Shown piece after piece: positions 17,350 through 25,660 of a stretch of DNA of 50,469 nt. Below the pieces are notes generated by a model. The model was not told where the DNA came from and made no database searches. It saw only the letters and a program-made list of their open reading frames with translations. Every line of letters begins with the position of its first letter. The stretch's first letter is position 1. A program made the position numbers and the translations under genes. This stretch comes from Endobacterium cereale (GTDB lineage: Bacteria; Pseudomonadota; Alphaproteobacteria; Rhizobiales; Rhizobiaceae), in NCBI RefSeq assembly GCF_009617585.1, contig NZ_WIXI01000033.1:1-50469 (forward strand), written 5' to 3'.

Positions 17350-18441
17350 ATGATCAGGACGACGGGAATTCTGGCTGACCGCGCAATCGCGGCGCTGTTC
17401 GAGACGAAACGTCTGATCTCAGAGCGCCCGCTCGACAGTGATCAGATACAGCCGGCCAGCCTCGACCTGCGTCTCGGCGCCAAGGCTTTTCGCGTCCGCG
17501 CCTCCTTCATGCCGGGTCCGAACAGTCTTGTGTCCGACAAGCTGGATCGCCTGAAGCTGCACGTGGTCGATCTCTCGGAAGGTGCGGTTCTGGAAACCGG
17601 CTGTGTCTATATCGTGCCGCTGATGGAACGCGTCGATCTGCCGGCGGACATGTCGGCCTCGGCCAATCCAAAAAGCTCGACCGGCCGCCTCGATATATTT
17701 ACCCGCGTCATCACCGATTACGCCCAGGAATTCGACAAGATCCCGGCCGGTTACTCCGGCCCGCTCTATCTGGAAATCTCGCCGCGAACCTTCCCGATCG
17801 TCGTGCGTCAGGGCTCGCGCCTGTCACAGATCCGTTTCCGCATCGGCAATGCGTTGCTTGGTGAACCGGAACTGGCAAAGCTGCACGAAGACGAAACGCT
17901 GGTTGCCTCGCAGCAGCCCAACGTATCCGGCGGCGGCATCGCGCTGTCGATTGATCTGCGCGGCGACAAGGATGGCCTGATCGGTTATCGCGGCAAACAT
18001 CACACGGCGGTGGTCGATGTCGACAAGAAAGCCCAGCACGACATTTTCGATTTCTGGGAACCGATCTACAGCCGTGGCCGCAACGAACTGATCCTCGATC
18101 CGGACGAGTTCTACATTCTCGTATCGCGCGAAGCCGTGCATGTGCCGCCGCTTTATGCCGCCGAGATGACCCCGTTCGATCCGCTGGTCGGCGAATTTCG
18201 TGTGCATTATGCCGGTTTCTTCGATCCCGGGTTCGGCCATGAGGCGGCCGGTGGCCGCGGCAGTCGTGCGGTACTGGAAGTGCGCAGCCACGAAGTGCCG
18301 TTCATTCTTGAAGACGCGCAGATCGTCGGCCGTCTTGTCTACGAACACATGCTGGAAGCGCCGGAAGGCCTTTACGGCTCAGGCCTCGGGTCGAACTATC
18401 AGGCGCAGGGGCTGAAACTGTCGAAACATTTTCGCGCCTGA
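17350..18441 (+). CDS. dcd: 2'-deoxycytidine 5'-triphosphate deaminase (long form)
   Basis: A 363-residue member of the dCTP deaminase/dUTPase superfamily, almost twice the usual ~190 residues. The N-terminal copy has SANPKSSTGRLDIFTRV and the catalytic-type segment GPLYLEISPRTFPI. The second half again looks like a dUTPase fold, with VHYAGFFDPGFG and LEVRSHEVPF. This duplicated form is common in alphaproteobacteria. The reaction is dCTP to dUTP, feeding thymidylate synthesis. It is divergent from metZ and its riboswitch. A ribosome-binding site (AGGGG) is present but distant. Confidence 0.9.
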   Translation: MIRTTGILADRAIAALFETKRLISERPLDSDQIQPASLDLRLGAKAFRVRASFMPGPNSLVSDKLDRLKLHVVDLSEGAVLETGCVYIVPLMERVDLPADMSASANPKSSTGRLDIFTRVITDYAQEFDKIPAGYSGPLYLEISPRTFPIVVRQGSRLSQIRFRIGNALLGEPELAKLHEDETLVASQQPNVSGGGIALSIDLRGDKDGLIGYRGKHHTAVVDVDKKAQHDIFDFWEPIYSRGRNELILDPDEFYILVSREAVHVPPLYAAEMTPFDPLVGEFRVHYAGFFDPGFGHEAAGGRGSRAVLEVRSHEVPFILEDAQIVGRLVYEHMLEAPEGLYGSGLGSNYQAQGLKLSKHFRA

Positions 18442-18499
18442 TTGTCGCGGTCATAGCGCTTGACAGTTGCAGTCTTCTGTTGGAAGGCTGGAAGGGCAG

Positions 18500-18573
18500 G
18501 CGGGTGTAGCTCAATGGTAGAGCAGCAGCTTCCCAAGCTGAATACGAGGGTTCGATTCCCTTCACCCGCTCCA
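18500..18573 (+). tRNA. tRNA-Gly (anticodon CCC)
   Basis: A 74-base cloverleaf. The acceptor arms GCGGGTG and CACCCGC pair perfectly. The D-arm is GCTC/GAGC, the anticodon loop is TTCCCAA giving CCC, the T-loop is TTCGATT, and the CCA end is encoded. The anticodon stem has one mismatch at its base. The 3' end has no neighbouring integrase or duplicated attachment sequence. Confidence 0.95.
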
Positions 18574-18762
18574 TTTCCATTGCAAACTTATTATAAACAC
18601 ATTCACTCTATAGACATCCGTCATCGGCATTGCTGATGAGCGCTGAAAAACATTCGCCGCTCGCAATAGCCGCGTCGCTTTAGACATTTGACCACGGATG
18701 TACTGGCAGGGTTGGTAAGCGATGATGAGGAAGGTCGGTGCGGTTTCGCCCCGGCCTTTTTT
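18574..18762 (+). ncRNA. Possible small RNA or tRNA 3' trailer ending at a terminator
   Basis: No open reading frame of note lies between the tRNA and a plus-strand terminator 158 bases downstream (18731-18762). The AT-rich stretch near 18580-18620 contains promoter-like boxes (TTGCAA, TCTATA), although their spacing is poor. Either the tRNA has a long trailer or a short RNA starts here. This is inference from the terminator alone. Confidence 0.25.
18731..18762 (+). terminator. Terminator downstream of tRNA-Gly
   Basis: AAGGTCGG pairs with CCGGCCTT (one G-T pair) around a 12-base loop and runs straight into six T. It is oriented to end plus-strand transcripts from the tRNA side. Confidence 0.7.
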
Positions 18763-18775
18763 GTTGCCCGAAAAT

Positions 18776-18796
18776 GCCCGCCTTTATCAGGCGGGC
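18776..18796 (-). terminator. Terminator of the 53-residue membrane protein gene
   Basis: GCCCGCC and GGCGGGC form a perfect 7-bp stem around a seven-base loop, followed on the minus strand by ATTTTC. It lies 26 bases beyond the small gene's stop. Confidence 0.6.
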
Positions 18797-18821
18797 CGGG
18801 ACTCCGTTGCCGATCGGCGTC

Positions 18822-18983
18822 TTAGAACACCGCCAGATAGCGCAGCAGCGAGATGATGCCGATGATGATCACGATGACCTGCACGATCTGTCGTGCGCGG
18901 CCGTCGATCGGAAGGCGCTGGACAAGATACAGCACCAGGAAGATGACGAGGAAGGTGATCAGAATACTGATAAGTACCGACAT
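18822..18983 (-). CDS. Small hydrophobic membrane protein (53 aa, Thivi_2564-like)
   Basis: A short open frame of 53 residues beginning MSVLISILITFLVIFLVLYL, then the soluble turn QRLPIDGRARQIVQ, and a second hydrophobic helix of Val/Ile residues ending in RYLAVF. Two membrane helices joined by LPIDGRA is the pattern of the small Thivi_2564 membrane family. A GGAGAG ribosome-binding site sits 7 bases before the ATG and a terminator follows, so it looks like a complete single-gene unit. Function is unknown. The family match is from memory of the motif; the coding call is firmer. Confidence 0.75.
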   Translation of the reverse strand: MSVLISILITFLVIFLVLYLVQRLPIDGRARQIVQVIVIIIGIISLLRYLAVF

Positions 18984-19099
18984 GAACTTTTTCTCTCCAA
19001 ATTGAACCGCCCGTCCCGAGCGGTGACGCAGGAGTGGTAAATAGATAACCGGCTAACCACCATTTTGCATGGGATGCAGCAAGGAGTTGAGCGGGTGTT

Positions 19100-21025
19100 C
19101 TATTTCTTCGTCCCGATGGTCGCATCAACGGGGCGATGCGGCGTTTTGTTCCAGAAAAAAGGTTTTGTCCTCAATTCGTTGAGTGCTTTCCAGGCGGCAA
19201 CGGAGGTCATCATCCAGTAGAGCGGCACAGCCGTCCACCGCCAGCCGACAAGTCGCCGTTCGTGTGAGGTCATCGACCGCAGGCCCAGTTGAACGAGCAG
19301 GATATAGCTGCCCAGAATGTTGACGCTGTCGATAATGGTCATCGGGTGGTGCAAAAGCCCGGCCAGAGCAGAAGGCGTGTAAAGAATGGCGTAAAGTCCG
19401 GCAGCAAATGCGACGAGCAGGAGCGGATGCAGCAGCGCCGATACCAGCATGCCACCGATCAGAAGATGAAATGCGAGCGCGCCGCGCCATCCCATTTGCC
19501 GCAGGTGGTCGGCAGGATTGCGGGTCGTTACCAGCCATGTCTGCATCCAGCCCTTGTACCAGCGTGTTCGCTGTCCCAGCCACACGCGCAGTGATGTCGG
19601 TGCGTCCTCAAGTGTCTGCCGATCTATGGTGGCGGTGCGGTATCCGCGCCGGTAAAGTCGCAAGCCAAGATCTGCATCCTCGGTTACGTTGAAAGGGTCC
19701 CAGCCGCCCGCATCGATCAGCGTTTTGGTACGGAAGTGATTGGATGTGCCCCCAAGCGGCAGCGGCAGACGATAAGCCGCCAGCATCGGTAACAGAGCAC
19801 GAAACAGGCCGGAATATTCAAGCGCGAAAATGGCACTGAAGGCGGATTGCTGTGCATTGGTGATGACAAGCGGCGCCTGCAGGCAGGCAATATCGTCGTC
19901 GCTTTCACGGAAACGCTGGAATGCCTCGCGCAATTGCTGCGAATGTGGACGGTCCTCGGCATCGTAGATGGTGAGAAATTCGCCGCGTGCAGCCGGCAGC
20001 GCATAGGTCAGCGCCTTCGGTTTTGTCCTTGGCTGGCACGCTGGCACATGGACGATTTCGAAATGCGGCTTGAGCGGCAGGGCAAGCAGCGCTGTTATCG
20101 TCTCCGTGTCATCTGCCTCACAGATGAGCTTGATGTCGAGCAGGGCCGGAGGCCAGTCCAGTCTCTCAAGGCTATTCACTAGTTGCCCGACGACGTCGGC
20201 TTCCCGGTAAAGCGCTACCATGACCGTATAGACAGGCAAATCCGGTCGATCGATATTCGTGGTTCGCGTGGCCGGCCGCCGGCAGCGCTTCAGATGCAAA
20301 AGCGCTGCGATGCGCAGCAATAACGAAGAGAGGTAAAGCAGCGACAGAACGATGTGCAGCGCCGACAGGCTAGGTCCAGGCGCAAACAACAGCATGACAG
20401 CCAGCGCAACAATCAGGCCACCTGCCATGAAGCCTTGGGCGCCGGAAAGAACGATACGGGCGGAGCCATGCGCATGGGTCTCGAAAAGGTCGCTGACCGC
20501 TATCCTCGATCGCCGGGCGGCCCCTGCCAGCCAAACGCCCGAGCGGATCTGTGACGGTGTGGTAACGGCAAGCCCTTGCCGCAGCCCCGGCAGGCGATCG
20601 AGAAGTGCGGCGAGCGCAGAAAGCTTTGCCGCCTCAGGCACGATTGCCACTTGCGGCGCCTTTTTCGCATGCGTCAGGCGAATCTGGTTGGGATGCAGCA
20701 GCTGGATATCCAGATGATCCATATCGACAATGCTGGCGGGGTCTATTTTGGCAATGAAAGGCAGCCGCAGGAAACGTGCCATCGCGGAAAAATAGGCGTC
20801 CTCGCGGATCGACCCGTCGGCCAGAAGCTCGGCCTCGACGCTGGTGCCGTGGGCATCCGCTCGCTTGATCCATCGCTGGATCATCGGTTTGCCGAAACCG
20901 AGACCGCTCAAGGCGGCAATTTCTTCGCCTCTGGAACCATCGTGAAACGAGGAGGAAGCGGGCGCGCTGGCAGCCGTTGTGGTATGCCGCACCGGCGGCC
21001 CATGAAAATATTCCCCGACACGCAT
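19100..21025 (-). CDS. Family 2 processive glycosyltransferase with N-terminal GspE-like domain
   Basis: About 641 residues. Residues ~40-170 resemble the N-terminal domain of type II secretion ATPases (a cyclic-di-GMP-binding type in some proteins). A membrane pair follows at ~200-245, then a GT2 domain with the metal-binding IYDAEDRP, the acceptor-site VTEDADLG, and the processive motif QRTRWYKGW. Four or more C-terminal membrane helices complete a cellulose/hyaluronan-synthase-like layout. The substrate is unknown, and no bcs partner genes lie beside it. It is divergent from a solute-binding protein gene 59 bases away. A GTG 18 bases upstream is an alternative start. Neither start has a strong ribosome-binding site. 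Confidence 0.85.
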   Translation of the reverse strand: MRVGEYFHGPPVRHTTTAASAPASSSFHDGSRGEEIAALSGLGFGKPMIQRWIKRADAHGTSVEAELLADGSIREDAYFSAMARFLRLPFIAKIDPASIVDMDHLDIQLLHPNQIRLTHAKKAPQVAIVPEAAKLSALAALLDRLPGLRQGLAVTTPSQIRSGVWLAGAARRSRIAVSDLFETHAHGSARIVLSGAQGFMAGGLIVALAVMLLFAPGPSLSALHIVLSLLYLSSLLLRIAALLHLKRCRRPATRTTNIDRPDLPVYTVMVALYREADVVGQLVNSLERLDWPPALLDIKLICEADDTETITALLALPLKPHFEIVHVPACQPRTKPKALTYALPAARGEFLTIYDAEDRPHSQQLREAFQRFRESDDDIACLQAPLVITNAQQSAFSAIFALEYSGLFRALLPMLAAYRLPLPLGGTSNHFRTKTLIDAGGWDPFNVTEDADLGLRLYRRGYRTATIDRQTLEDAPTSLRVWLGQRTRWYKGWMQTWLVTTRNPADHLRQMGWRGALAFHLLIGGMLVSALLHPLLLVAFAAGLYAILYTPSALAGLLHHPMTIIDSVNILGSYILLVQLGLRSMTSHERRLVGWRWTAVPLYWMMTSVAAWKALNELRTKPFFWNKTPHRPVDATIGTKK

Positions 21026-21084
21026 GCTTCTGCTAAACCCCACATAACAATAAGCCCCGGCATGTCTCGTTTCGGATCATACAG

Positions 21085-21978
21085 ATGCACGCACTGGTTA
21101 CATCCCCAAAAAGCCGGGGGCAGCTCGTAAGCCTGCTGTCCGGGTTCATCGCGGCGCTTGCGCTGACGGTTATCCCGGCCCTTCCTGTCGCTGCGCAACA
21201 GGCTGCAAGCGGCGATCTTCCTGTCATGTTCGATGCGCGCGAGCGCTTGCCGCGCCCGGACCTTTCCAATGTGCCACGCATTCGGGCACTGACCACGGTC
21301 GATTTTCCACCCTTCAGCTTTATCGATCAGACGGGACGGCTCACCGGATTCCACGTGGATTTCATTCGCGAAATCTGCGCCGAGTTGAAAGTTGAGGCCA
21401 AGTGCCAGATTCAGGCCATGCCCTATGCAGATCTTGAGCCGGCGCTGGAAAAGAGCGGTGCCGAACTCGTTCTGGCAGGCGTGGCCGTCACACCGGATCT
21501 GCGCCGCAGGTTCTCCTTCTCGCGGCCCTACATGCTCTTACCTGCACGTTTTGCGGTCAGCAAACGGATCGGGTTGACCGAGCACGCTTCGGTTGCGTTA
21601 TCGGGTCGGCCGGTCGGTGTCGTAGCCGGAACGGTGCATGAAACAATGCTGAAGAACTTCTTTGCGAAGGTGCAGATGCGTCCGTTTGAAAACCCGGATG
21701 CCATGCTCGATGCGCTGAAACATGGCAGTGTCGATGCCGTGTTTGCGGATGGCCTGCGTCTGCCTTTCTGGGTGGCAAGCGAAGCGTCGGGCGGATGTTG
21801 CGCGCTGTTCGATGGTCCCTACATGTCGCAGCGTTATCTGGGCGAGGGCCTGTCGGCGATGTTCCGCCATAATGACACGGTTCTGCCGGCAGCTTTCGAC
21901 AGTGCCGTCGCCGCGCTGTCGCGCAACGGTCGCCTGCAGGAAATTTATCAGCGTTATTTTCCGAACGGGCTTTATTGA
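21085..21978 (+). CDS. Periplasmic solute-binding protein, family 3 (amino-acid type)
   Basis: A 297-residue exported protein. Residues ~15-38 form a signal peptide ending near PVAAQQ. The mature part has the family-3 opening LTTVDFPPFSFIDQTGRLTGFHVDF and the closing segment LSRNGRLQEIYQRYF. No permease or ATPase gene is adjacent, so it may serve an unlinked transporter or act as a sensor partner. It is divergent from the glycosyltransferase gene. No good ribosome-binding site is visible before this ATG. Confidence 0.82.
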   Translation: MHALVTSPKSRGQLVSLLSGFIAALALTVIPALPVAAQQAASGDLPVMFDARERLPRPDLSNVPRIRALTTVDFPPFSFIDQTGRLTGFHVDFIREICAELKVEAKCQIQAMPYADLEPALEKSGAELVLAGVAVTPDLRRRFSFSRPYMLLPARFAVSKRIGLTEHASVALSGRPVGVVAGTVHETMLKNFFAKVQMRPFENPDAMLDALKHGSVDAVFADGLRLPFWVASEASGGCCALFDGPYMSQRYLGEGLSAMFRHNDTVLPAAFDSAVAALSRNGRLQEIYQRYFPNGLY

Positions 21979-21991
21979 GCCGCGGCTGAAA

Positions 21992-22666
21992 TTACTGGCT
22001 CGCCCAGATGATGCGCGCGATCCACTCGACCTCGGTCATCTCGAACGTGCGGTTGGGATGCGCCGGATTGAGCGAGTTGAGTTCGATGGATTTGGCGCTC
22101 TGTCGCAGCAGAACCTTGGCCATCACTTCACCCTCGCGGGTTTTTACCACCACGCGGTCACCGCGCCGCACCTGCGCGCCGGGTTCCACGATCAGCCGGT
22201 CACCGTCGCGGTAAAGCGGAAGCATGGAATCGCCCTGCACCTCCAGCGCATAAACCGCTCCGCTTGTCGGGGCAGCTGGAAAATCGACCACGTCCCAGCC
22301 CTGACCGGCGGGAAAACCGCCATCATCGAAAAAGCCGCCGGCACCGGCCTGCGCAAACCCCAGAAGCGGAATGCCACTCGCACGGGGCGGATAGGTCACT
22401 TCGGATGTCGTTGCCGGTTGCGGCGTATGAACCGGTTCGGGGCCAAGGAAAGCCAGAAACTGATCGATGCTGGAGCCGGTGGCTTCCAGCACCTTGGCGA
22501 TCGATTCCGTCGAAGGCCAGCGCATGCGGCCATCCGGCCCCTGCCGTTTGGACTTGTTGAAGGATGTCGGGTCGAGACCCGCCCGCCGGGCAAGACCGGA
22601 AGGGGTCAGTTGGTGGCGCTCAGCCAAGGCGTCGAGCGCACTCCAGATCGTCTCGTGTGACAGCAT
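21992..22666 (-). CDS. S24-family (LexA/CI-like) helix-turn-helix repressor
   Basis: A 224-residue regulator. The N-terminal helix-turn-helix (residues ~1-60) contains LTPSGLARRAGLDPTSFNKS. The C-terminal S24 peptidase/dimerisation domain has an A-G site in GFAQAGAGGFFDDG, the catalytic Ser in VQGDSMLPLY, and the Lys in DRVVVKTREGEVMAKVL. Such proteins either self-cleave on RecA activation or use the fold for dimerisation. Convergent with the solute-binding protein, 13 bases from its stop. It is a chromosomal stand-alone gene, not accompanied by phage genes. Confidence 0.85.
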   Translation of the reverse strand: MLSHETIWSALDALAERHQLTPSGLARRAGLDPTSFNKSKRQGPDGRMRWPSTESIAKVLEATGSSIDQFLAFLGPEPVHTPQPATTSEVTYPPRASGIPLLGFAQAGAGGFFDDGGFPAGQGWDVVDFPAAPTSGAVYALEVQGDSMLPLYRDGDRLIVEPGAQVRRGDRVVVKTREGEVMAKVLLRQSAKSIELNSLNPAHPNRTFEMTEVEWIARIIWASQ

Positions 22667-22749
22667 CGTTTTTCAAATCCTGCCGTGCCAGGTCCGCACG
22701 ACATATGCCCGATGGCCATGGCAGCGCGATACGGCTTGTCTGAGGTTCC

Positions 22750-22773
22750 GCCTTTCCGCAGCGCCGGAAAGGC
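22750..22773. repeat. Inverted repeat upstream of the S24 repressor
   Basis: A perfect 9-bp stem, GCCTTTCCG with CGGAAAGGC, around a six-base loop. It sits 84 bases upstream of the S24 repressor start, between that gene and the response regulator. It lacks a T tract and could be an operator or an RNA hairpin. Confidence 0.4.
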
Positions 22774-22890
22774 CTCGAATGCCTGGAACACGCAAGCACA
22801 GCCAGACGCTTCCGAACCTAGCCAAAACCGGGACCGGAGTAAAGGTGGAAAGGAATAAAATCCTGTCTTCGGTGCGTGTGATCGACGTGA

Positions 22891-23547
22891 TCACGCGACC
22901 ATGGCAAGATTAACCTGGCCGAGTTTGATCACAGCCTGTGTTCGGCTGTCGACATTAAGCTTTAACAGGATCGCCGAGACATGGGCCTTGATCGTCGCTT
23001 CCGATACGCCGAGCGCGTAGGCGATCTGTTTGTTAAGCAAGCCCTTTCCGAGCATGGTGAGTACCTTGCTCTGCTGCGGCGTCAGCGTTTTCATCCGCTC
23101 CATCAGCTCGGTCATGGCCGGGTCCGAACAGTGCTTTTGTGTGGATCCTGCAGCGCCTGTCCAGATACCCCCATCGAGCACGGTATCGACTGCCATGCGG
23201 ATATCGTCCAGCCCTGCGGATTTGGAGATGAACCCGGATGCGCCAAGTTCAAGCGCCCGGCTGATCGTTGTGCTGTCGTCGCTGGCTGATACGACGATCA
23301 CCGGCAGGCCCGGAAATTCGGAGCGCAGGGCCGTCAGACCTGAAAAACCGGAAACGCCGGGCATGTTGAGGTCGAGCAGCATCAGGTCGGTGTCCGGTTG
23401 ATCGCCTGCCGCCTTGCGGGCCGCTTCGAAATCGCCGGCTTCGATGATTGTCTGTATATAGCCGATATCGTTCACCGCCTGTCGCAGCGCGCCGCGAAAC
23501 AGGGGATGGTCATCCGCAATGATCATTGTCAGTGTGAGTGTCTGCAT
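22891..23547 (-). CDS. Orphan NarL/LuxR-type response regulator
   Basis: About 218 residues. The receiver domain has acidic ADDHPLFRGALRQAV, phosphoacceptor Asp in LMLLDLNMPGVSG, and the conserved Lys in ASGFISKSAG. The C-terminal LuxR helix-turn-helix is LLNKQIAYALGVSEATIKAHVSAIL. No histidine kinase gene is adjacent. The ATG at 23547 is chosen because GGGAGG lies about ten bases before it; an in-frame ATG at 23571 has no such site. Confidence 0.9.
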   Translation of the reverse strand: MQTLTLTMIIADDHPLFRGALRQAVNDIGYIQTIIEAGDFEAARKAAGDQPDTDLMLLDLNMPGVSGFSGLTALRSEFPGLPVIVVSASDDSTTISRALELGASGFISKSAGLDDIRMAVDTVLDGGIWTGAAGSTQKHCSDPAMTELMERMKTLTPQQSKVLTMLGKGLLNKQIAYALGVSEATIKAHVSAILLKLNVDSRTQAVIKLGQVNLAMVA

Positions 23548-23663
23548 GCCCACGCCGCCTCCCAACAGCATAGTCTGCCTAATCTCCTCGCCATATTTCT
23601 AATACTGCCAGCCGTTCAGCACAAGGGCTTGTGCCGTCAGACTTCACAACTGTCAGTTCCAAT

Positions 23664-23699
23664 CCGAACCGAACCTGACACAGGTCAGGTTCGGTTCGG
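23664..23699. repeat. Perfect 16-bp inverted repeat at a gene 3' end
   Basis: CCGAACCGAACCTGAC (23664-23679) and its exact complement (23684-23699) flank ACAG. The right arm contains the last codons and stop of the exported coiled-coil gene. The arms themselves are internally repetitive. No T tract follows on either strand. Confidence 0.9.
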
Positions 23700-24116
23700 T
23701 GCTGTCTGCTGTCGTTCTTCTTCCTGAAACTCCTGCACGAGCCCAAAGAACCGCCGCATGAAACGCTCCATGATCGACAGCGAGCTCTCTATCTCGTCTT
23801 CCGAAGGCAGGCCCGGTTTGGCGGCGGTCGTGCCCTGTCGGCCCTCCAGCGCGGTCACGCGTTTTTCCAGAAGCTCGAGTTCCTTTTCGTAGGCCGCACG
23901 CTCATCGGCGGCCATGCGGCAGGTCAGTTGCCCGCCTTCGTCGCGGCACAGCGTCAGCGCGCCGGTTTCCGTGTCCAGCCGCACGAAACCGCTTTCGGTC
24001 TTTTCCAGCCGGAACCGGTTCTGGCTGCCATCCTGCGCGAAGGCAGGCAAGGCAGCAGGCAGGGCAAACGCCGCAGCCATGCCAAGGGCGGCCCATGTCG
24101 TTGTGTATCGAAACAT
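23685..24116 (-). CDS. Exported coiled-coil protein of unknown function
   Basis: A 143-residue secreted protein. The signal peptide (residues ~1-28) ends in ALPAFAQDG. The mature N-terminus has FRLEKTESGFVRLDTETG and LTLCRDEGGQLTCRMA with two Cys. It is followed by a charged heptad stretch, YEKELELLEKRVTALEG, which predicts a coiled coil, and a C-terminal basic helix with ERFMRRFFGLVQEFQEEE. GGAG precedes the ATG. A longer frame upstream to 24425 runs across the divergent DUF952 gene and is not supported. No function is assigned. Confidence 0.75.
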   Translation of the reverse strand: MFRYTTTWAALGMAAAFALPAALPAFAQDGSQNRFRLEKTESGFVRLDTETGALTLCRDEGGQLTCRMAADERAAYEKELELLEKRVTALEGRQGTTAAKPGLPSEDEIESSLSIMERFMRRFFGLVQEFQEEERQQTAPNRT

Positions 24117-24227
24117 GTCTGTCTCCTGTTTTTCTAACGCAGTTTGCCGATGGATTGACCTTCGCCATGGACAAACCGCTGCCGTTGCGGCAAAGCCTCG
24201 GCAAACAATCATGGCCGGGAACGAATA

Positions 24228-24569
24228 ATGAGCGACGTAATCTACAAGATCGTGACGGAAGACCTGTGGCTTGATGCCAGGGGAAAAGGCGTTTTTGATG
24301 GCGCCCCGGTCGATCTTGCCGATGGCTACATTCATTTTTCCACCGCAGCCCAGGCACAGGAAACCGCGGACAGGCATTTTGCCGGTCAGACGGGCCTGCT
24401 TCTGCTGGCGGTGGATATCGACCAACTGGGCGACAAGCTCGTCTGGGAGCCGTCACGTGGCGGCGCGCTGTTCCCGCATCTTTACGCCCCGCTACCATTG
24501 AATGCCGTGTTGTGGGAAAAACCTTTGGCCCTCGGCGCCGATGGCCGCCACCAGTTTCCGGAGATGTGA
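24228..24569 (+). CDS. DUF952 family protein
   Basis: A 113-residue cytoplasmic protein. DUF952 features visible are IYKIVTEDLW, the DGYIHFSTAAQ segment, and LVWEPSRGGALFPHLYAPL. The fold is related to ADP-ribosyltransferase-like domains, but the function is unproven. The stop is two bases before the pyrD start, so the two genes are probably cotranscribed and coupled. Confidence 0.85.
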   Translation: MSDVIYKIVTEDLWLDARGKGVFDGAPVDLADGYIHFSTAAQAQETADRHFAGQTGLLLLAVDIDQLGDKLVWEPSRGGALFPHLYAPLPLNAVLWEKPLALGADGRHQFPEM

Positions 24570-24571
24570 AC

Positions 24572-25660
24572 ATGATGGGCTTTTTGAAAAGCGCGACCCG
24601 CCGCGGTCTTTTCCTTCTCGATCCCGAAGCCGCGCACGGCATGTCGATCACGGCGCTGAAGACCGGTCTCGTGCCCTCCTGTGCGGCCAGACCTGATCCG
24701 CGCCTGCGCGTCAACCTCGCCGGTCTCGATTTTCCCAATCCGGTAGGTCTTGCCGCCGGTTACGACAAGAACGCCGAAGTGCCGGAAGCGCTGTTGAAAC
24801 TCGGTTTCGGCCATGTCGAGGTCGGTACGCTCACCCCGAAGGCACAGGCCGGCAACCCGAAACCGCGCCTTTTCCGTCTGGTCGAGGATGAAGCCGTCAT
24901 CAACCGTTTCGGTTTCAACAACGAAGGCCATGATCCGGCCTTTGCGCGCCTTTCCGGCATTCGCCGCAGCGGCATTATCGGCGTCAATATCGGTGCCAAC
25001 AAGGACAGCGTCGATCGCATCGCCGATTACGTCGCCGGCATCCGCCGCTTCAATTCGGTGGCCACCTATTTCACCGCCAACATTTCCTCGCCCAACACGC
25101 CCGGTCTGCGCGACCTGCAGGCGCGTGAAAGCCTGGCAGCACTGTTGTCGGCCGTCATCGCGGCGCGAAATGAAGAGGCCCAAAAGTCGGGCCGCAAGGT
25201 TCCGGTTTTCCTGAAGATCGCGCCGGATCTGACCGAAGAGGGCATGGACGACATCGCCGCCGAAGTGCTGGCACATCAGCTGGATGGCCTGATCGTTTCC
25301 AACACCACGCTGTCACGCGACGACCTGATCGATCAGGCGCAAGCGGGCGAGGCCGGCGGCCTGTCCGGCAAGCCGCTGTTTGCGCGCTCCACCGCGGTTC
25401 TGGCAAAAATGCGCCAGAAGGTTGGCAAGGAATTGCCGATCATCGGTGTCGGCGGTGTGTCCTCTGCCGATACGGCCCTGGAAAAGATCAGAGCAGGGGC
25501 CGATCTCGTGCAGCTTTATTCCTGCATGGTCTATGAAGGTCCGGCCCTTGCCGGCCGGGTCGTTTCCGGTCTGTCGAAACTGCTCGATCGCGAGCAGGTC
25601 AATTCGGTGCGCGACCTGCGCGACAGCCGTGTCGATCACTGGGCGGCGGCAAAGCTCTGA
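24572..25660 (+). CDS. pyrD: Dihydroorotate dehydrogenase (quinone), class 2
   Basis: About 362 residues with the membrane-associating N-terminal helices of class 2 enzymes. FMN-site motifs include NPVGLAAGYDKNAEV, NRFGFNNEGHD, the catalytic-base region ANISSPNTPGLRDLQ, and IGVGGVSSADTALEKIRAGADLVQLYS. It oxidises dihydroorotate to orotate and passes electrons to quinone, in pyrimidine synthesis. GGAG lies eight bases before this ATG. The 3' end overlaps the convergent MATE gene by 25 bases. Confidence 0.95.
   Translation: MMGFLKSATRRGLFLLDPEAAHGMSITALKTGLVPSCAARPDPRLRVNLAGLDFPNPVGLAAGYDKNAEVPEALLKLGFGHVEVGTLTPKAQAGNPKPRLFRLVEDEAVINRFGFNNEGHDPAFARLSGIRRSGIIGVNIGANKDSVDRIADYVAGIRRFNSVATYFTANISSPNTPGLRDLQARESLAALLSAVIAARNEEAQKSGRKVPVFLKIAPDLTEEGMDDIAAEVLAHQLDGLIVSNTTLSRDDLIDQAQAGEAGGLSGKPLFARSTAVLAKMRQKVGKELPIIGVGGVSSADTALEKIRAGADLVQLYSCMVYEGPALAGRVVSGLSKLLDREQVNSVRDLRDSRVDHWAAAKL

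Noticed and set aside
18500..18573. tRNA-Gly as an integration site for a mobile island.
   Set aside because: No integrase nearby and no second copy of the tRNA 3' end in the window.
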